This document shows, piece by piece, positions 24,508 through 37,490 of a stretch of 64,000 nt of DNA. The stretch is from positions 24,662,038 through 24,726,037 of the forward strand of contig NC_088879.1 in the NCBI RefSeq assembly GCF_032884065.1. Direction: 5' to 3'. Position 1 is the stretch's first letter; every line of letters starts with the position of its first letter. Made by a program: the position numbers and the translations under genes. The notes beneath the pieces were generated by a model. That model saw only the letters and a program-made list of their open reading frames with translations, searched no databases and was not told the DNA's origin. This DNA comes from Artemia franciscana. Its lineage: Eukaryota > Arthropoda > Branchiopoda > Anostraca > Artemiidae.

Positions 24508-25580
24508 AGAAACAAGAGCCAGAAGCTCATATGGCACGTTTGACGAGGTCAGGCACGTCAAGAAGCACCGAACTCGCAAAAGCGCTAGAAATCTCTCCAA
24601 CTCCCCCAAAGAGATTGGATCCGGTCCGGTTATATCAATCACGTACCTAGAACTTGTGCTTTTCTCGAACTCACCAAAGCACTAGAAATCCCCCGAACTC
24701 CCACAAAGAGATCGGATTCAGTTATTCAATCACGTATCTAGAACTTGTGCTTATTCTTCTCATCAAGTTTCACCCCAATCTCTCCGCTTTAATTGTTTTC
24801 CAAGATTTCCATTTCCCCCCTCCACCCCCAATGCCCCCAGCTCCAATCGGAATTGAAAATGGAGCATCTGAGACATGAGATTTTTCTATATATCAAGTTT
24901 CATTAAGATCCGATCACCCATTCGTAAGATAAACATACCTCAGTATTTACGAATTCCCCCTCCCCTTTCAGCCCCTCCAGATGGTCGAATTGGGGAAAAA
25001 ACTGTTATCAAGTCAATTTTTGCAGGTCCCTGACACGCCAACCAATTTTCAACGTCCTAGCGTCCAGAAGTACCGAACTCGCCAAATCACTGGACCCCCC
25101 CCCAACTCCTCCAAAGAGAGTGAATCTGATCTGGTTATGTCAATCACATATCTAGGACTTGTGTTTATTCTTCCCACCAAGTTTCATTGCGATCTCTAAG
25201 TGTTTTCCAAGATTTCCGCTTTCCCCTCCAACTCCCCCCAATGTCACCGGATCCGATTGAGATTTAAAATAAGAGCTCTGAGACACAAGGCTGTTCTAAA
25301 TATAAAATTGCATTAAGATCCGATCTCCTGTTCGTAAGTTAAAAATACCTAATTTTTTATATTTTTCCGAATTAACCGTCCCTCCACTCCACCCTTCACC
25401 ACATTGTCGGATCGAGGGAGCGACTATTTCTAATTCAATTTGATCCGGTTCCTGATACGCCTGCCAACTTTCATCGTCCTAGCTTATCTGGAGGTGCCCG
25501 AACTAGCAAAACTGGTACCGACAGACCGACGGACAGAAATTGCGATCGCTATAAGACGGGTAAGTGCCATAAAAAACATA
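24508..25580. mobile_element. Tandem-array element, short copy
   Basis: Starts with ACAAGAGCCAGAAGCTCATATGGCAC-type sequence and ends with AAGTGCCATAAAAAACATAA, so the ends carry the inverted words ATGGCAC and GTGCCAT. The interior consists of diverged repeats containing CATTAAGATCCGATCACCC, AAATAAGAGCTCTGAG and C-rich tracts. About three units are present, the first about 410 bp. No protein is encoded. The longer relative is at 50010-52485. Confidence 0.7.
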
Positions 25581-28025
25581 AAATGCCGTTACCTAAAAAT
25601 TACATGAAGCGCACATAAAAACACGCTATCCAAAAATAGTAATGGATACATTAGGTCGTATTGCATGTTGGGAATACTATAGACATTTATAATAAAATGG
25701 AAGGGGTCCACCCTAGAAAAAAGGCTTTATTTTGCAATTGTATCACTTGCTCATCCAAGTACTGCCTCCCTTTGATTGATAATTTAGTAGTGTTAACCTG
25801 AGTGGGATGTCCTATTCTGCAACCACTTTATAGTCGGGAATGCGGGCGAGGACAGGGAAGGGTTCAAAAGCTGTAATCCTGTCTCAAGAGTACTTTATGT
25901 GACTTCTCCAAAAAGTAGTTTTTGCTAAAGAGCAAAAAAGCCTTTTACTTTATTTAGCACCAAAGAAGGTATTTTTATTTTCAATAAATTTGCCTGATTT
26001 GTTAGATACTTTTCAATTCCAAACTGTAGCCAAAGCTTCAGAAAGCGGGGGGTGTCATAAAAAAAAGAAAAAAGAATGCTGTGAAATTTTGCTCTGGCTT
26101 GGTGAATGGATAGGTTTGAATCAAGCAAATCTAGTAATCCAAGTATCTTACACTCTGCAGTTTGCAGTGTCCTTTTAGTGCAAATTGCTGTTGTAGTCTT
26201 GTTGCATGTAAATTTCATAAAGTTCTTGTAAAATTTAAAAAAAAGTAATCAATAAAAATTTTGCTCTGAAAATTTACCTGTTTCTGTTCAATTCCTCACC
26301 CTATTGCTTGGAGATGTACCTGCTACTGGTGATTTAAACACATTTTGTAAAAGTAAGTACACTGTTTGCTCGTTGTAAACATTATAATATATCTAATTAA
26401 CACTAAGAACTTGCCTTAAAAAGGAGGCTGTTATTTGTTTTATCAGAAAGTGAAGACTTGGGGGTGATATATCAATAAATTAGTTATTCACTCTGTCAGA
26501 AAGGTACATAAGAGCAGATAACAATCGCAGTGATATTGTGACACTGGAAAATTCACAAATTTAAGTTTTAAGTAATATCATAGCTTTGGACGCGGTGAAT
26601 ACTCTGAAGCTTGTGAAGGTAGTGATCCAAGTTTCTTACGGTCAGCAGTTTGCACTGAAAGGACAGCAGTTTACGCTGTCCTTTCAGTCCAAATTACAGC
26701 TGTAGGCTTGTTTGGCTTGTAGTCCTATTCATGTTTGAAACGGTGCGTCAGCCTTAAGAGGATTAACTTATTTTATTTTCGCAAAATATTTTAGGGTTTC
26801 AGAATTATGAAACCCCTGGAGCAAAATTATCAAAATTTAAGTGTATAGGCCTATATAATGTTTTTTCCCTTTTCTTTTTTGCTTTTTACGCTCCGTCTTT
26901 TTTCTGTTGGAATGACGGGCGATAAATAAATAAATAAATAAAAAACTATTATTAACATTGTGCAATAAATTTGCATACATTTGTATTTTCCCCTTTTACG
27001 CAATTTTGCAGCGGTGGCAATATAGTTCAAGTAAGCTGACCACGTCATTCATTAATCGGATAAGCGAAACCTATTAAATGGGGTATTTATAAACCCCAAA
27101 AAACTGAAATAGGATAGAATTGTAAAAAGGGAGAGTCATTGGAAACATCGTACAATTCTTAGGATCCGAAATTGAAGGAGAGGGTCGACGATCAATGCCC
27201 CATCAATGCATAATGATCTATGATCAATGCACTTCGGCATTTTTGCGCTGTTTTAACATTGTATTTTGAATATTCTTGATCCTTCAAAAGTTTATACGTG
27301 GAATTCAAATCTCTTGAACATGTTTTTGCGTTATCGATAAATCGCAATTTCAATCTCTCCGTAAAGAATCTAAAAATTTTGTCTAATACTGCCATAAAAA
27401 TCCACTCCCAGCAATAATCAGTATGACAAGACTACTATTGATTACTACCTCTTATTCTTTTTCTTCGAGAAATCTTGATAAGGAAATGTCAAAGACTGAC
27501 GAAGAATTTCTTTCTTTATTGTTGATTACATCTCGATTTTAACACCATGAAATTCGTAGGCTCCCTGGCCCGTATATCGTGTTCGCCATTTTTTATACGG
27601 TTTCTCTGTGGGAATCTTTTCGTACGATCCAGTGAGCGAAAAGACCCCTGGGTTGATTTTCTTCTCGGGTCGTCACTGCGGAAAAGAAACATCCTGTCGT
27701 TTTTTCCCTTTTAGCGGAACGTCTTGATCAAGAGGATTAAGTAGCCGCAAGGATTTTCTGTTTTTGAGATTTTCAAGTATCCAATAGTAAGGTGCAAAAG
27801 GTCAGGTTCTTTCCTTTTCACTTCAGAAGTTTTAGTTGATTCTATCAGTTGGTATCGTGTCATATTAATTACTACCTCGCAAAAATACAAGCAGTGACTC
27901 ATTAGATAGTGTGGGTTTTCGGCGATAAAAAATCCCATTTCGATCATTTTAATTGTGCGGGTGCTATTGACGAGCAAGCTTGTGATACTGTTACCATTGA
28001 TTTGGAATGGGAAATCTTTGATGTG
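25581..28025. other. Intron-like stretch
   Basis: No gene is supported. It holds a diverged pair of related segments at about 26030-26220 and 26540-26760 (both with ATCCAAGT and CAGTTTGCA), a hairpin at 26654 and a short (TAAA)n tract at 26923-26942. Confidence 0.4.
26654..26688. repeat. Perfect 14-bp-stem hairpin
   Basis: ACTGAAAGGACAGC, loop AGTTTAC, GCTGTCCTTTCAGT. It lies in the second of two related segments; the first segment (near 26150) has only a degraded version. Confidence 0.85.
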
Positions 28026-28031
28026 TGACGA

Positions 28032-28183
28032 ATGTCTTGTTTGTACCAGGAAAAAAAGAGAATCAAAATGATGTGTTTTCGCAAGACGGAATCAGAATAT
28101 GAGATGTTATCTCGCTCTGATTCTTTTATTTTTAAGTTGTCTCATGACGAATTAAGTTTTATTTTACCGTTTTGTGAAATGAG
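28032..28183 (+). CDS. Candidate alternative first coding exon (b) of host gene
   Basis: From ATG at 28032 the frame reads 50 codons plus two bases to AG|GTATGT, a good splice donor. The peptide starts MSCLYQEKKRIKMM and contains KTESEYEMLSRSDSFIFKL. It ends in phase 2, the same phase as the candidate exon ending at 22572, and fits the acceptor at 32832. The two would be mutually exclusive starts of the same protein, driven by separate promoters. A start at either Met13 or Met14 is also possible. Its short length and lack of a recognisable domain keep confidence low. Confidence 0.35.
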
Positions 28184-29284
28184 GTATGTTTCTTTCATTT
28201 ATCTTGCTTCTCATTTATAAGGCTTTATTTTTCAAGAGGTATTACGCAGCCATTGTTTACCTCTTAACCTACCTAAGCCCATGCTTCAGGTCTTGTATCT
28301 CTGCATCCATATGTTTGGTATCCATGTACGACCTGTTGCGTAGCCTCTTTGGGAAATCTCCTTGATGAGGGGATTTTGACGGTCATGGAAAAGAGTTGCA
28401 TCTGGAGAATGACATTTTCTGAAATCAGTTCAGAACCTAAATTTTTACCCAGGAAGGTTTTTTCAAGCTCCTACTTTGACTCCTTCCTTATTTCTAGGAT
28501 TAAACAATTGTTTAGAAGATAAGTCTATAGAGTGGTGTCAATTTGTGAAAATTTAGGTGGAGAGAATGGATTTTCAAAATCTAGGTGGTGGCAACTTTGT
28601 TGTCCTTTTCTTCGCTTTTTCAATTAAAATACCAACAAAATTATTTTTCAAAATAGGTAGGAGCATCTGCCGCCCCCTGCCCCTACCTATCCTGTTTTAT
28701 TTTTCCGGATCTATATCTGTCTTAATGTTGAAACACTATGTTTTTTCTTAGTTTTAGATTGAGTCTGCTTTTCATTGACTCTACAATTTGAAAATTTAGT
28801 TCTAATGACTTGGGTAGGATCTTAAAACATATTAGGATTATTTTTTTCGATTCTCAGATATTTTTCAAAATTCTTCAAAATCTTATACATCCTGGTTTAG
28901 CAAAGTTATTAGGCGTAAAATACTTTATTTAGGCCTTGCGTGTATTGTTGATAAAAGTTTCAAAATGAAAAAAATGTAACAAGGAAAAAAAAGATGAGGA
29001 TAATTCCAGCCAGTGAAAAAGAAGAAGAATACACAAATATTTCGTTCGAGTCCTCCTCTCAGCCATCATCAGTGCCAAAAATGAAGTAATGGTTAAAAAA
29101 TGCATATTTAAAAATACATTATTCATTATTTTATGAATACATTAATATATTAATCACAGCCCTTACCTCATATGAAGTAAAAAGGTACTTATCGGTTATA
29201 TAATAGACACTCGCGAAGTGAAGTTCGATTAATGCTAATGAAATGAAACAAAATATGATGAATATATAATAGTTTAGAAACAAA

Positions 29285-29423
29285 TTTGGGCTATATATTT
29301 GCACATTAGGGGGGGGGGGTGGAGGTAAAGCGTATCATATATTAAATGCGTAAACTTACCATTGTTGTATTTAATATATGCTATGCTTAACCCCCTCCCT
29401 AATGTGCAAATATATAGCCCAAA
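29285..29423. repeat. 27-bp perfect inverted repeat with 85-bp loop
   Basis: TTTGGGCTATATATTTGCAC (from 29285) through AGGG pairs exactly with 29397-29423. Inside it, TATTAAAT and ATTTAATA continue the symmetry imperfectly. It looks like a small foldback element. Confidence 0.9.
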
Positions 29424-30411
29424 CTTTTGATAAAGCTAATGATATAAAAAAATATGAAAATATAATACTTAATTAGGAAAATTGAAAAATTACAACTTAG
29501 AATTATGTACCCAGAACGCAGAAATATCGTTAAAAGGAGGTCTTCCTTTTGCCTTTACTGCCGCCCACCACATGTACTCTACTAAGTATCATTGTAAATG
29601 ATGGCGGGATATACCTCGATGCCGTTTATTACGTCACTTTACGGAACCCCACGTTCTCTCTACTTTATGGATAGAGGCGCAGGTTTACTATATAACCGAT
29701 TATTATTATAACGGTGTCAATTATATAACCGATAAGTGATGTTAAAACACCTCAACAAACGTAAACAATGGAATATCTGCAAATTGGCCCACTAGTGAAA
29801 TTTTTTCAATATCTAACTCATTTTTGAGAACAAGTATAAGATGCGCCCTTCTGTTTTGGACGATAATGTGGAGATTAGATCTGAAGCCAACGTTTTTTTT
29901 CTATTTCTCCCTTTATTTTGGTTACTCTCAGCAAATCGACCGACTAGTGAAATCTTTCAGAATATCTAACTCATTTTTGAGAAAAAGTGTTAGATACGTC
30001 CTTCTCTTGTGAACGACAATGTGGATATTGGGATTGAAGCCAGTGTTTTTTTTCTACTTCCTGCTTTATTTTGGTTACTTAAGACTTACTATTGCATCCT
30101 GCCTTTTTTAGAAATTGATAGCCGGTGTTATTTTCCCATCCGGGAGCTGATACCTTATACTTGAGAAAGTGCCCGCCAGGAAGTATTCTCGGTGGCACAC
30201 ATACACAAAAACATAACAACTTTGGACCGGAGGAAAAACGAAAGGAGAAGCTACTGTGTTTGCTGACGGATTTTTTTTTGCTATTTAGTAATGTGTAATT
30301 AAAATCTACTTTATTTGTTCTTGACACTTAATGCATCATCACCTTTTTTTTTATGATATCTAAATGAACATAGTTTCAAGACTTTAAACTTCAAGACTGA
30401 AACACATAGGC

Positions 30412-30440
30412 TAGTTGATGACACTTAGTGTCATCAACTA
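30412..30440. repeat. Perfect 14-bp-stem hairpin, 1-nt loop
   Basis: TAGTTGATGACACT, T, AGTGTCATCAACTA. An isolated near-perfect palindrome of 29 bp. Confidence 0.9.
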
Positions 30441-32831
30441 TGTCAATCAACTATTTTTCAGAAAATAAAAACACTTTCTGAATCCAGGTATGCCAAATTA
30501 TAGATATAATAACTACTGTTGGCAAGGCCGTGTACTGGGGGGGGATGGATTTACCACCCCCCTCTCTCCTGAAATTTTGTCCAACTAAGTAAAATGTAAA
30601 AATACATATAAACAAATTTTTCTGCGAATTTTATGAAGTTTTTTGGGCAACCTCATAAAAAACACCCCCCCCCCATCGAAGAAAATACTGGATGCGCCCT
30701 TGACAGTAGAGCATAAATACTGTCCAAGAATAGACTGAATGATTATGAAGTGTAAATTAACGCACCTTTAGTTCTGCAATTCGAACGTCTTCTTGGCAAC
30801 TGTTGTCTGACCTAAACTAAGTTTAATTTTCTTTCATTAGATTTTACACCAAAGCTGTATTAACTTGTCTAATAATAAGCTAATTAACCGTAATTTTTAA
30901 CTTTGCTCGTATGTCGAAAGTTTATTTGTTTGAGAAGTTTTTGTTGATTTTCCTTTTAGTAACGCTCCGGTTTGAACAAGCCATTAATGGCTTGACAAAG
31001 TGGATGCAATTGGTAAAGTTAGCGTATAAATTGCCAGGTGATCGAAAGTAAATGCCGAGCTATCTAATAATCATGCAATTAACCACTAGTGTAGTATGGT
31101 GTGTGTAATTACAAGATCATCAATTCAGAATGTCTTCAATTTAGACAATAAGAAAGATTCGATTGTATCCTGGGTGGCACACCATCAGTGTTTGCTGTTA
31201 TTCCTTGTTCCTTTCAAGTTTGGCATCATTGTTCATTGCATTTGTGTTTGCTTTTGGTTTCTTCATTTAGAGTAATGTGTTCCAGTTTTATATTTGAAAT
31301 CTTTTATAGTTTATTTTCGGCTTGTTTTACATCCTATTTTCGCCTTTAACTCTTCTCGGAAAAGTTTCTTTTTTAAAGTTTAATTTCTATCTGTTTTTAA
31401 ATTGACATAGTTATTTTTAAGATTGAACTTTAAATTTTGTTAGTAATTTGTGATAAAGGTTGGCTAAAAACGTTGGCGATAAAGGTTGCACTCTTACAAA
31501 AAGTAACTTACAAAAAGTACATTTCTCGGGGTTTCTGTTGTTCCCTAGCCTCGATACAGTAGGTAGCACGGGCCATCGGTCTTCAAATTGCTCTGCTGGG
31601 GCTCCTGCCTCTTACCCTCATAAATGACCTTCTCTTCATTTGGGCGGTGCTTGGATTTTTGGCCGTCGGGGAGCTAAAGTTTGCTAAAGTTTTGATTTTT
31701 TCTTGGTTTGATTAGGCTCTGAGGCTGGGATTTATTTTCCTTTTTTAAGGGGGGGGGGCAATTAAAAAAAATAAATGATGATTTGAACAAGAAGTACCCG
31801 AAAAATGAGGATGAATTTAGGATTATTTGGAAGGAGACCCCATGGCCTCTCCTCCTGAACACGTCTATGGGCTTGGTGATTTTTATTAAGCGGGTATTTC
31901 CAAAATCTTGAGGTCTAACTTGTAGTAACTATTCGTAAAGGTGGTTTAGCTTGTAATTTTATTAGATGGGGTAATTTTTGCAATTTTTCATACTTTGTCT
32001 AGACTTGGAATTCCTCAAATTTCATATTTCAACTCAGAATCATTAAACTAGGAATCTTGCAGTTTTTAATTTGATTTTTTTTTTCGTGGGTCAAATTGGA
32101 AATTTTAATATTTGTCGTTTGAATCCTTTCACTAAAATTTAAATTGCTCAGATTCCAAATGCCACATAAGTTCAGAATATTCCAAAGCTCTTATCAAGGT
32201 CGTATCCAAGACTTTTTCTTGGGGGGGAGGGGGTTACATTTTTTTTGCAAAACAGAATTTTTTTGCTTATATGTGTTTTTTTCTTTGGGGGGGATACAAA
32301 CCCGATAACCCCACTGGGTATGGCCTTAGGTCCTACTAACGTGAGTAAACATTCAGTTGTCAATTCTCAAACCTGAAAAGATTATCATTTGAATATTAAA
32401 TGTATTGATGGTTTTCCATTTTCTAATCTAGACTTCCTGTTTTCTTCTTTTTTTACTGTTTATTGTGTAGCCTATTTCATAAACCCATTTTAGCTGGTGT
32501 TTTTGAGAAGAAGACAATTACGTTTAACACGAAATAACACAATAGTCTGATTAGATTCAATAAAGCTACGCGGATCGTTCCTTTTTGCCAAGTTGCTCTC
32601 TGTACTACTTTTACTAAATATAAATTTTCTCTTTGGCATTGTTTCAATTATTTTATGCAAAAATAATAATTACCGCATTTAAAACATTTTTATATTTTTT
32701 TTCCAATTAACTAAATGTAGTAATGAAATAATTTCAAAATGCTAATGTAATCTGAAGTCATAATTGAATGATCAGTTTTAGTTCCAAAGTAGAATTTGTG
32801 AATAGGTCTGTTGAGTGTGTCTTATTTTCAG

Positions 32832-33093
32832 GCACGATGACTTGTCTTACCAGCGATCATTGAGCGAAACAATGACTACCTTAAGCTCAAGAAACTCGAT
32901 GTTCTTACCCCCTCCTCACTCAGGACAAAGCACTTACACTTTGGATAGGTTAAGTGACTCTTCAGATGGGAGTCACAGACCTTTAAAGAAGCAAAATTCT
33001 TTATCGGGGGATAGTAGTTTGGGAGATCATATAAGAATTCATAGAAATGTTGGAACAAGTGTGGTTAAATATGGACCAAGTACAACTGTAAAG
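32832..33093 (+). CDS. Serine-rich exon of host gene, start of a FERM-like fold
   Basis: Bounded by a pyrimidine-rich acceptor (CTTATTTTCAG) and a consensus donor (AAG|GTGAGT). The 262 nt read one base plus 87 codons and end in phase 0. The peptide has a serine-rich, probably disordered part (YQRSLSETMTTLSSRNSMFL, then KKQNSLSGDSSLGD) and finishes with HIRIHRNVGTSVVKYGPSTT, which looks like the first two strands of a ubiquitin-like fold. It resembles the start of the focal adhesion kinase FERM domain (strand pair, then Gly-x-x-Thr before a helix). Serines next to basic residues are plausible kinase sites. Frame, splice sites and composition make this the best-supported host exon here. Confidence 0.55.
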
Positions 33094-33560
33094 GTGAGTC
33101 TTGTTTTCGTTATCTTGAGAAAACAACAACAATATCCTCCCCCTAGTCAGGGTTAACTTGGAAAAATAAAAATAGGTATAGTAATAAACAAAATGAACAG
33201 AAATGGAGTGAAAACACTGGTAAATAATGGAAGTTTACTAACTTTCATTTCTTAGTTAATCAAAAAAGTAGTTTGAGAATTTGTAAATATGGAATCCTAG
33301 CCCGCATATAATATTGCTTTTGCCAGATACCAGCTGCCAAAACTGGACATCGATTTTGAGTTTTGATTTTTTATTCTTGTTTTTTTTTTTTTTTTTTTGA
33401 AATTTTACAATGTTTTGTGCATTTCTCCTAGCCAAGGCGTTTTTTTGACCGAGATATCTTTAGACGACAACACTAGCAAAATAGTTCCGTAAAATACGCC
33501 TGTATTGCTAGCGGTTTATTTTTGGGTAGGTATTTTTTTTCTTGACGTATAATGCGTGGC
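33094..33560. other. Start of candidate large intron
   Basis: No gene. It contains a T-run near 33380 and leads into Helitron-derived sequence. Confidence 0.4.
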
Positions 33561-33667
<107 letters not shown>

Positions 33668-34282
33668 TAGTTGTCTGTGTGTGTGTGTGTGTGTCGAGTG
33701 ACGTCATGTTTGTGTATCGACTGACGTCATCTTTGTTGATTGACGAAATTACACACCGGGACATCGGGGCACAAATGACGGCCGGGACATCTATATATGT
33801 ATAAATAAGTTGTCTGTGTGTCGAGTGACGTCATGTTTGTGTGTCGACTGACGTCATGTTTGTTGATTGACGAAATTACACACCGGGACATCGGGACACA
33901 AATGACGACCGGGACACCGGGACATAGGGAATATAAATAACGACCGGGACACTCAAAGAGAAAGCGACCGGGACACAAGGAATGTTCGATTAGCAATCAC
34001 CATCAACAAAGCACCGGGACACAAATGACGACCGGGACACAGGGAATATAAATGACGACCAGGATACTCAAAGAGAAATTACAGACCGGAACACCGGAAC
34101 ACAAATGACGACCGGGACACCGGGACACAGGGAATATAAATGACGACCGCAACACTCAAAGAGAAATTACAGACTGGGACACTGGGACATAAATGACGAC
34201 CGGGATTCAGGGAAACAACAACAACGGGGACGCCGGGGGCACAGGGGGATATATAAATGACGACAGGGACACAGGGAATGTT
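33668..34282 (+). repeat. Helitron-associated minisatellite
   Basis: Irregular tandem repeats built from the words CACCGGGACAC, AGGGAATATAAATGACGACC and CTCAAAGAGAAATTACAGAC. Two copies of TGTCGAGTGACGTCATGTTT lie at the left. The complementary words lie between the two coding remnants of the minus-strand Helitron at 61.7-61.86 kb. A partial copy of the helicase segment (33980-34012) is embedded in the array. Confidence 0.8.

Positions 34283-34822
<540 letters not shown>

Positions 34823-34907
<85 letters not shown>
34823..34907. repeat. (TA)n microsatellite
   Basis: TA tract directly after the candidate Helitron terminus. Confidence 0.97.
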
Positions 34908-34909
<2 letters not shown>

Positions 34910-34968
34910 ATATTCACAGGTGGGACACAGGGACACAACTACAATGGCGCGTAACTAATATGGCGCAT
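34908..34968 (+). repeat. Second copy of Helitron 3' subterminal segment
   Basis: TCACAGGTGGGACACAGGGA and ATGGCGCGTAAC repeat the start of 34700-34822, without the hairpin. The complement is also found at 61428-61466. Confidence 0.8.
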
Positions 34969-35022
34969 AATATATATACTATATTATGATAATATATATA
35001 TATATAATATATATACTATCAC

Positions 35023-35097
<75 letters not shown>
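34969..35097. repeat. (TA)n microsatellite with irregular left part
   Basis: TA-rich with ACTATATTATGATAA interruptions, becoming pure TA from about 35026. Confidence 0.95.
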
Positions 35098-35100
<3 letters not shown>

Positions 35101-35117
35101 GATTTGACAACCTAAGT

Positions 35118-35500
35118 AGGGTATATCGATAAGTCAAAAAAATTCAGACACACGGAGAAAAAAAAACGAAGACAATAAAGTTAAGAAATGAAACTTTAGA
35201 GGATTCTGATATCAGAGTTGACAATTGTCTTCTACAGACGAAGTATCAAACTAATAAAAGAATCAATATACCTTAAAATATCCGAAATTGTATATTTCGT
35301 GTGTGTGTGTGTACACATATATACTCGGGTATATCGAGAAGTCGAAAAAAATTCAGACACACGAAAAAAAAAATTGAAGACAGTAAAGTTAAAAAATGAA
35401 ACTTAAGAGGATTCTGATAACAGAGTTGACAATCGTCTTCAACAGACGAAGTATCAAACTAATAAATGAATGAATATACCTCAAAATATACGAAATTGTA
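35118..35500. repeat. Tandem duplication, about 208-bp period
   Basis: Two copies (from about 35121 and 35329) share GTATATCGA, AATTCAGACACACG, GAGGATTCTGATA and CAGACGAAGTATCAAACTAA. A (GT)n run lies between them. No coding potential. Possibly part of the adjacent Helitron relic. Confidence 0.8.
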
Positions 35501-36810
35501 AGTCAGTTGTACATTTTAAAAACAATTTTAAATTTGATTTTAAACTTTATTAATTCTTTTTATAGTTTGATGAATTTAGCGTAAGAAATGGCATTAGGGG
35601 AACAATAAAATTTTCTTGGGTCTAATGTAATATGTTTCGTTAGTTATATTATTAAAAGTTAAAGCACTGCAAAAAACAATATACATCTCGGGTTTTTTTC
35701 AGTCATGTAAGTATCCAATATGTTTATATTGAAAATGCCAGCTTGCTACAACGATATACAGACAACATAAGAAATATTTCAACTAAAATATAAAAAGAAA
35801 TTTAGTTCTTTACCTAAACAGAAGCGTGGCTTAAAACAATAATTAATCATATATAGTGTTCCCTTTTCGCTCTATGAACCCACGTAATCTTACCGGCAAT
35901 AAAGGGCCACACACAGATAAATTTAGTGCCTTCAGTTTCTTTTTTTCGTGTACATAGTGATAACTTAAAAAAAGAGAACTAAGGAAGGTTAAAAATTTCA
36001 TGTACCTTTTACTTCAAAATTTTCTAACTTTCTTGGAAAAATACTACTTTCTAATGTACTTTAATGTCCAGCGGTGTCAGGAAATTTAGGGGGGGGTGGG
36101 CAAAATGTACTCTTCATAATCCAGGGGACGAAAGAGAAAATAATGGGGCAATTTATGAAGACAGTGAATAAATCAGTAAATACAACCTAAGGGGATACTA
36201 TTTACACTATTTAAAATCCAGGGGAGGGCAAATTTGTTTTTTTTTTATATTTCGTGCATGAAAATGCCAAAAAATGGCTTTTTTAATATAAATAACTCAA
36301 AAAAGTACTCTTAAAAATGTAGAAGGGTTCATACCCTCCCATGCCCCCTCTAATTGATGCCACTGCTAATGCCTCTATTTTGGAAAAAATTAAAATAGTA
36401 CAAATGAATTACCTATGGCAACCTTTCTCACACAGACTTGATAAGCTAATTATCTTAAAACACGTTTCATTATCAATCTACATAAGCCGTGTATATCAGA
36501 GCGAGAAGTACTCATGCCACTTTTCGTTTTCTGTAAAAAACATGCTTGTCTGGATCTTGATTATAAAACCAATTAAAAGAGGAACTACTTATTCTACTTT
36601 ACATTTGCTCATTAAAAGACAAAAAAGTAATTACGAGAAAAACACTAAAGATTAGTAATATAGGGTGCAATACTGCAGCCGCTGCGCCCTCCAGTATCCA
36701 CTTGTACTTCTGTCATCCACATAGGGAGTATACTGGAGCCAATTCGAGTTATAAATCCTCGCATCTGTTCTTTGAGATAAGAACGTTCCTAAAAACGTTG
36801 TATACCAGAG
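35501..36810. other. Non-coding stretch
   Basis: AT-rich sequence with no supported gene. Confidence 0.4.
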
Positions 36811-36814
36811 AATA

Positions 36815-37191
36815 TTGTCACAGCACTGCGAAAGCCTCATGTTGTAAATATCGTATCCGAGTTTCTGGTATAAAATAGCGTTTTTTTGCCAAGTTATTAC
36901 CGTTGTTTGAAGTGAATTTGAAGTGATGAGATGTCGAATAAAAGAAACTTTGATGTGTATTATAATATACAAGGGGCTCATAATCTATGTATTTCTTTTT
37001 AACACATACCTAGTGGATAACAACCCAAAAGTTGTTGTGACCTCAGCTGGCCAGGAATCCTTTCTGTAATGTATTGGTCCCAAGCACACTGGTTTTCAAT
37101 AACTGGGCTTGCGTATAAGTTTGAGTCCCCATATTCCCCTCCAGGGTCCTTTGTTCCCTCCAGGGGCCCCAATACCCCATTCTCGAACTTC
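36815..37191 (-). repeat. Foldback element, left outer arm
   Basis: Inverted counterpart of 47655-48108. Both arms keep a similar peptide in one frame (here NQCAWDQYITERIPGQL, there NQCAPEQCITERIPGWL). It ends at GAACTTC, the target duplication of the nested LINE. Confidence 0.75.
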
Positions 37192-37490
37192 AATCAATCA
37201 ATCAATCAATTTATTGATACTAAAAGAAAAAACTATTACAAAAGTAAAGTGGTTACTAGGCCCAAGAAGCTTTGCTTGTAATGGACCACAGAGAACAAGA
37301 ATAAAACACTATTATAAAATATATACAAAAAAAAACAAAAAAAAAAACACTGGAACAAGACAAGGACATTGAATAGATAGGATATTTAACAGATAGAAGA
37401 TTTAGAAGGAGATTAACATATGGCTGAAAATGATTTTAAAAGAAGAGAAGAGACATACAAATTAGGAAAGGATTAATAAAGAGAGAAAAA

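Larger units (their letters stand above)
28184..32831. other. Candidate intron between first exon (b) and the serine-rich exon
   Basis: About 4.6 kb of AT-rich sequence with no coding region or transposon recognised, apart from two hairpins (29285-29423 and 30412-30440) and homopolymer runs of G or C. It starts GTATGT and ends CTTATTTTCAG. Confidence 0.4.

Noticed and set aside
37040-37190. tRNA-derived SINE with a B-box-like AGTTTGAGTCC
   Set aside because: Homology with the 47.7-kb copy extends over about 400 bp and forms part of the foldback arms; no convincing A box or tRNA fold.
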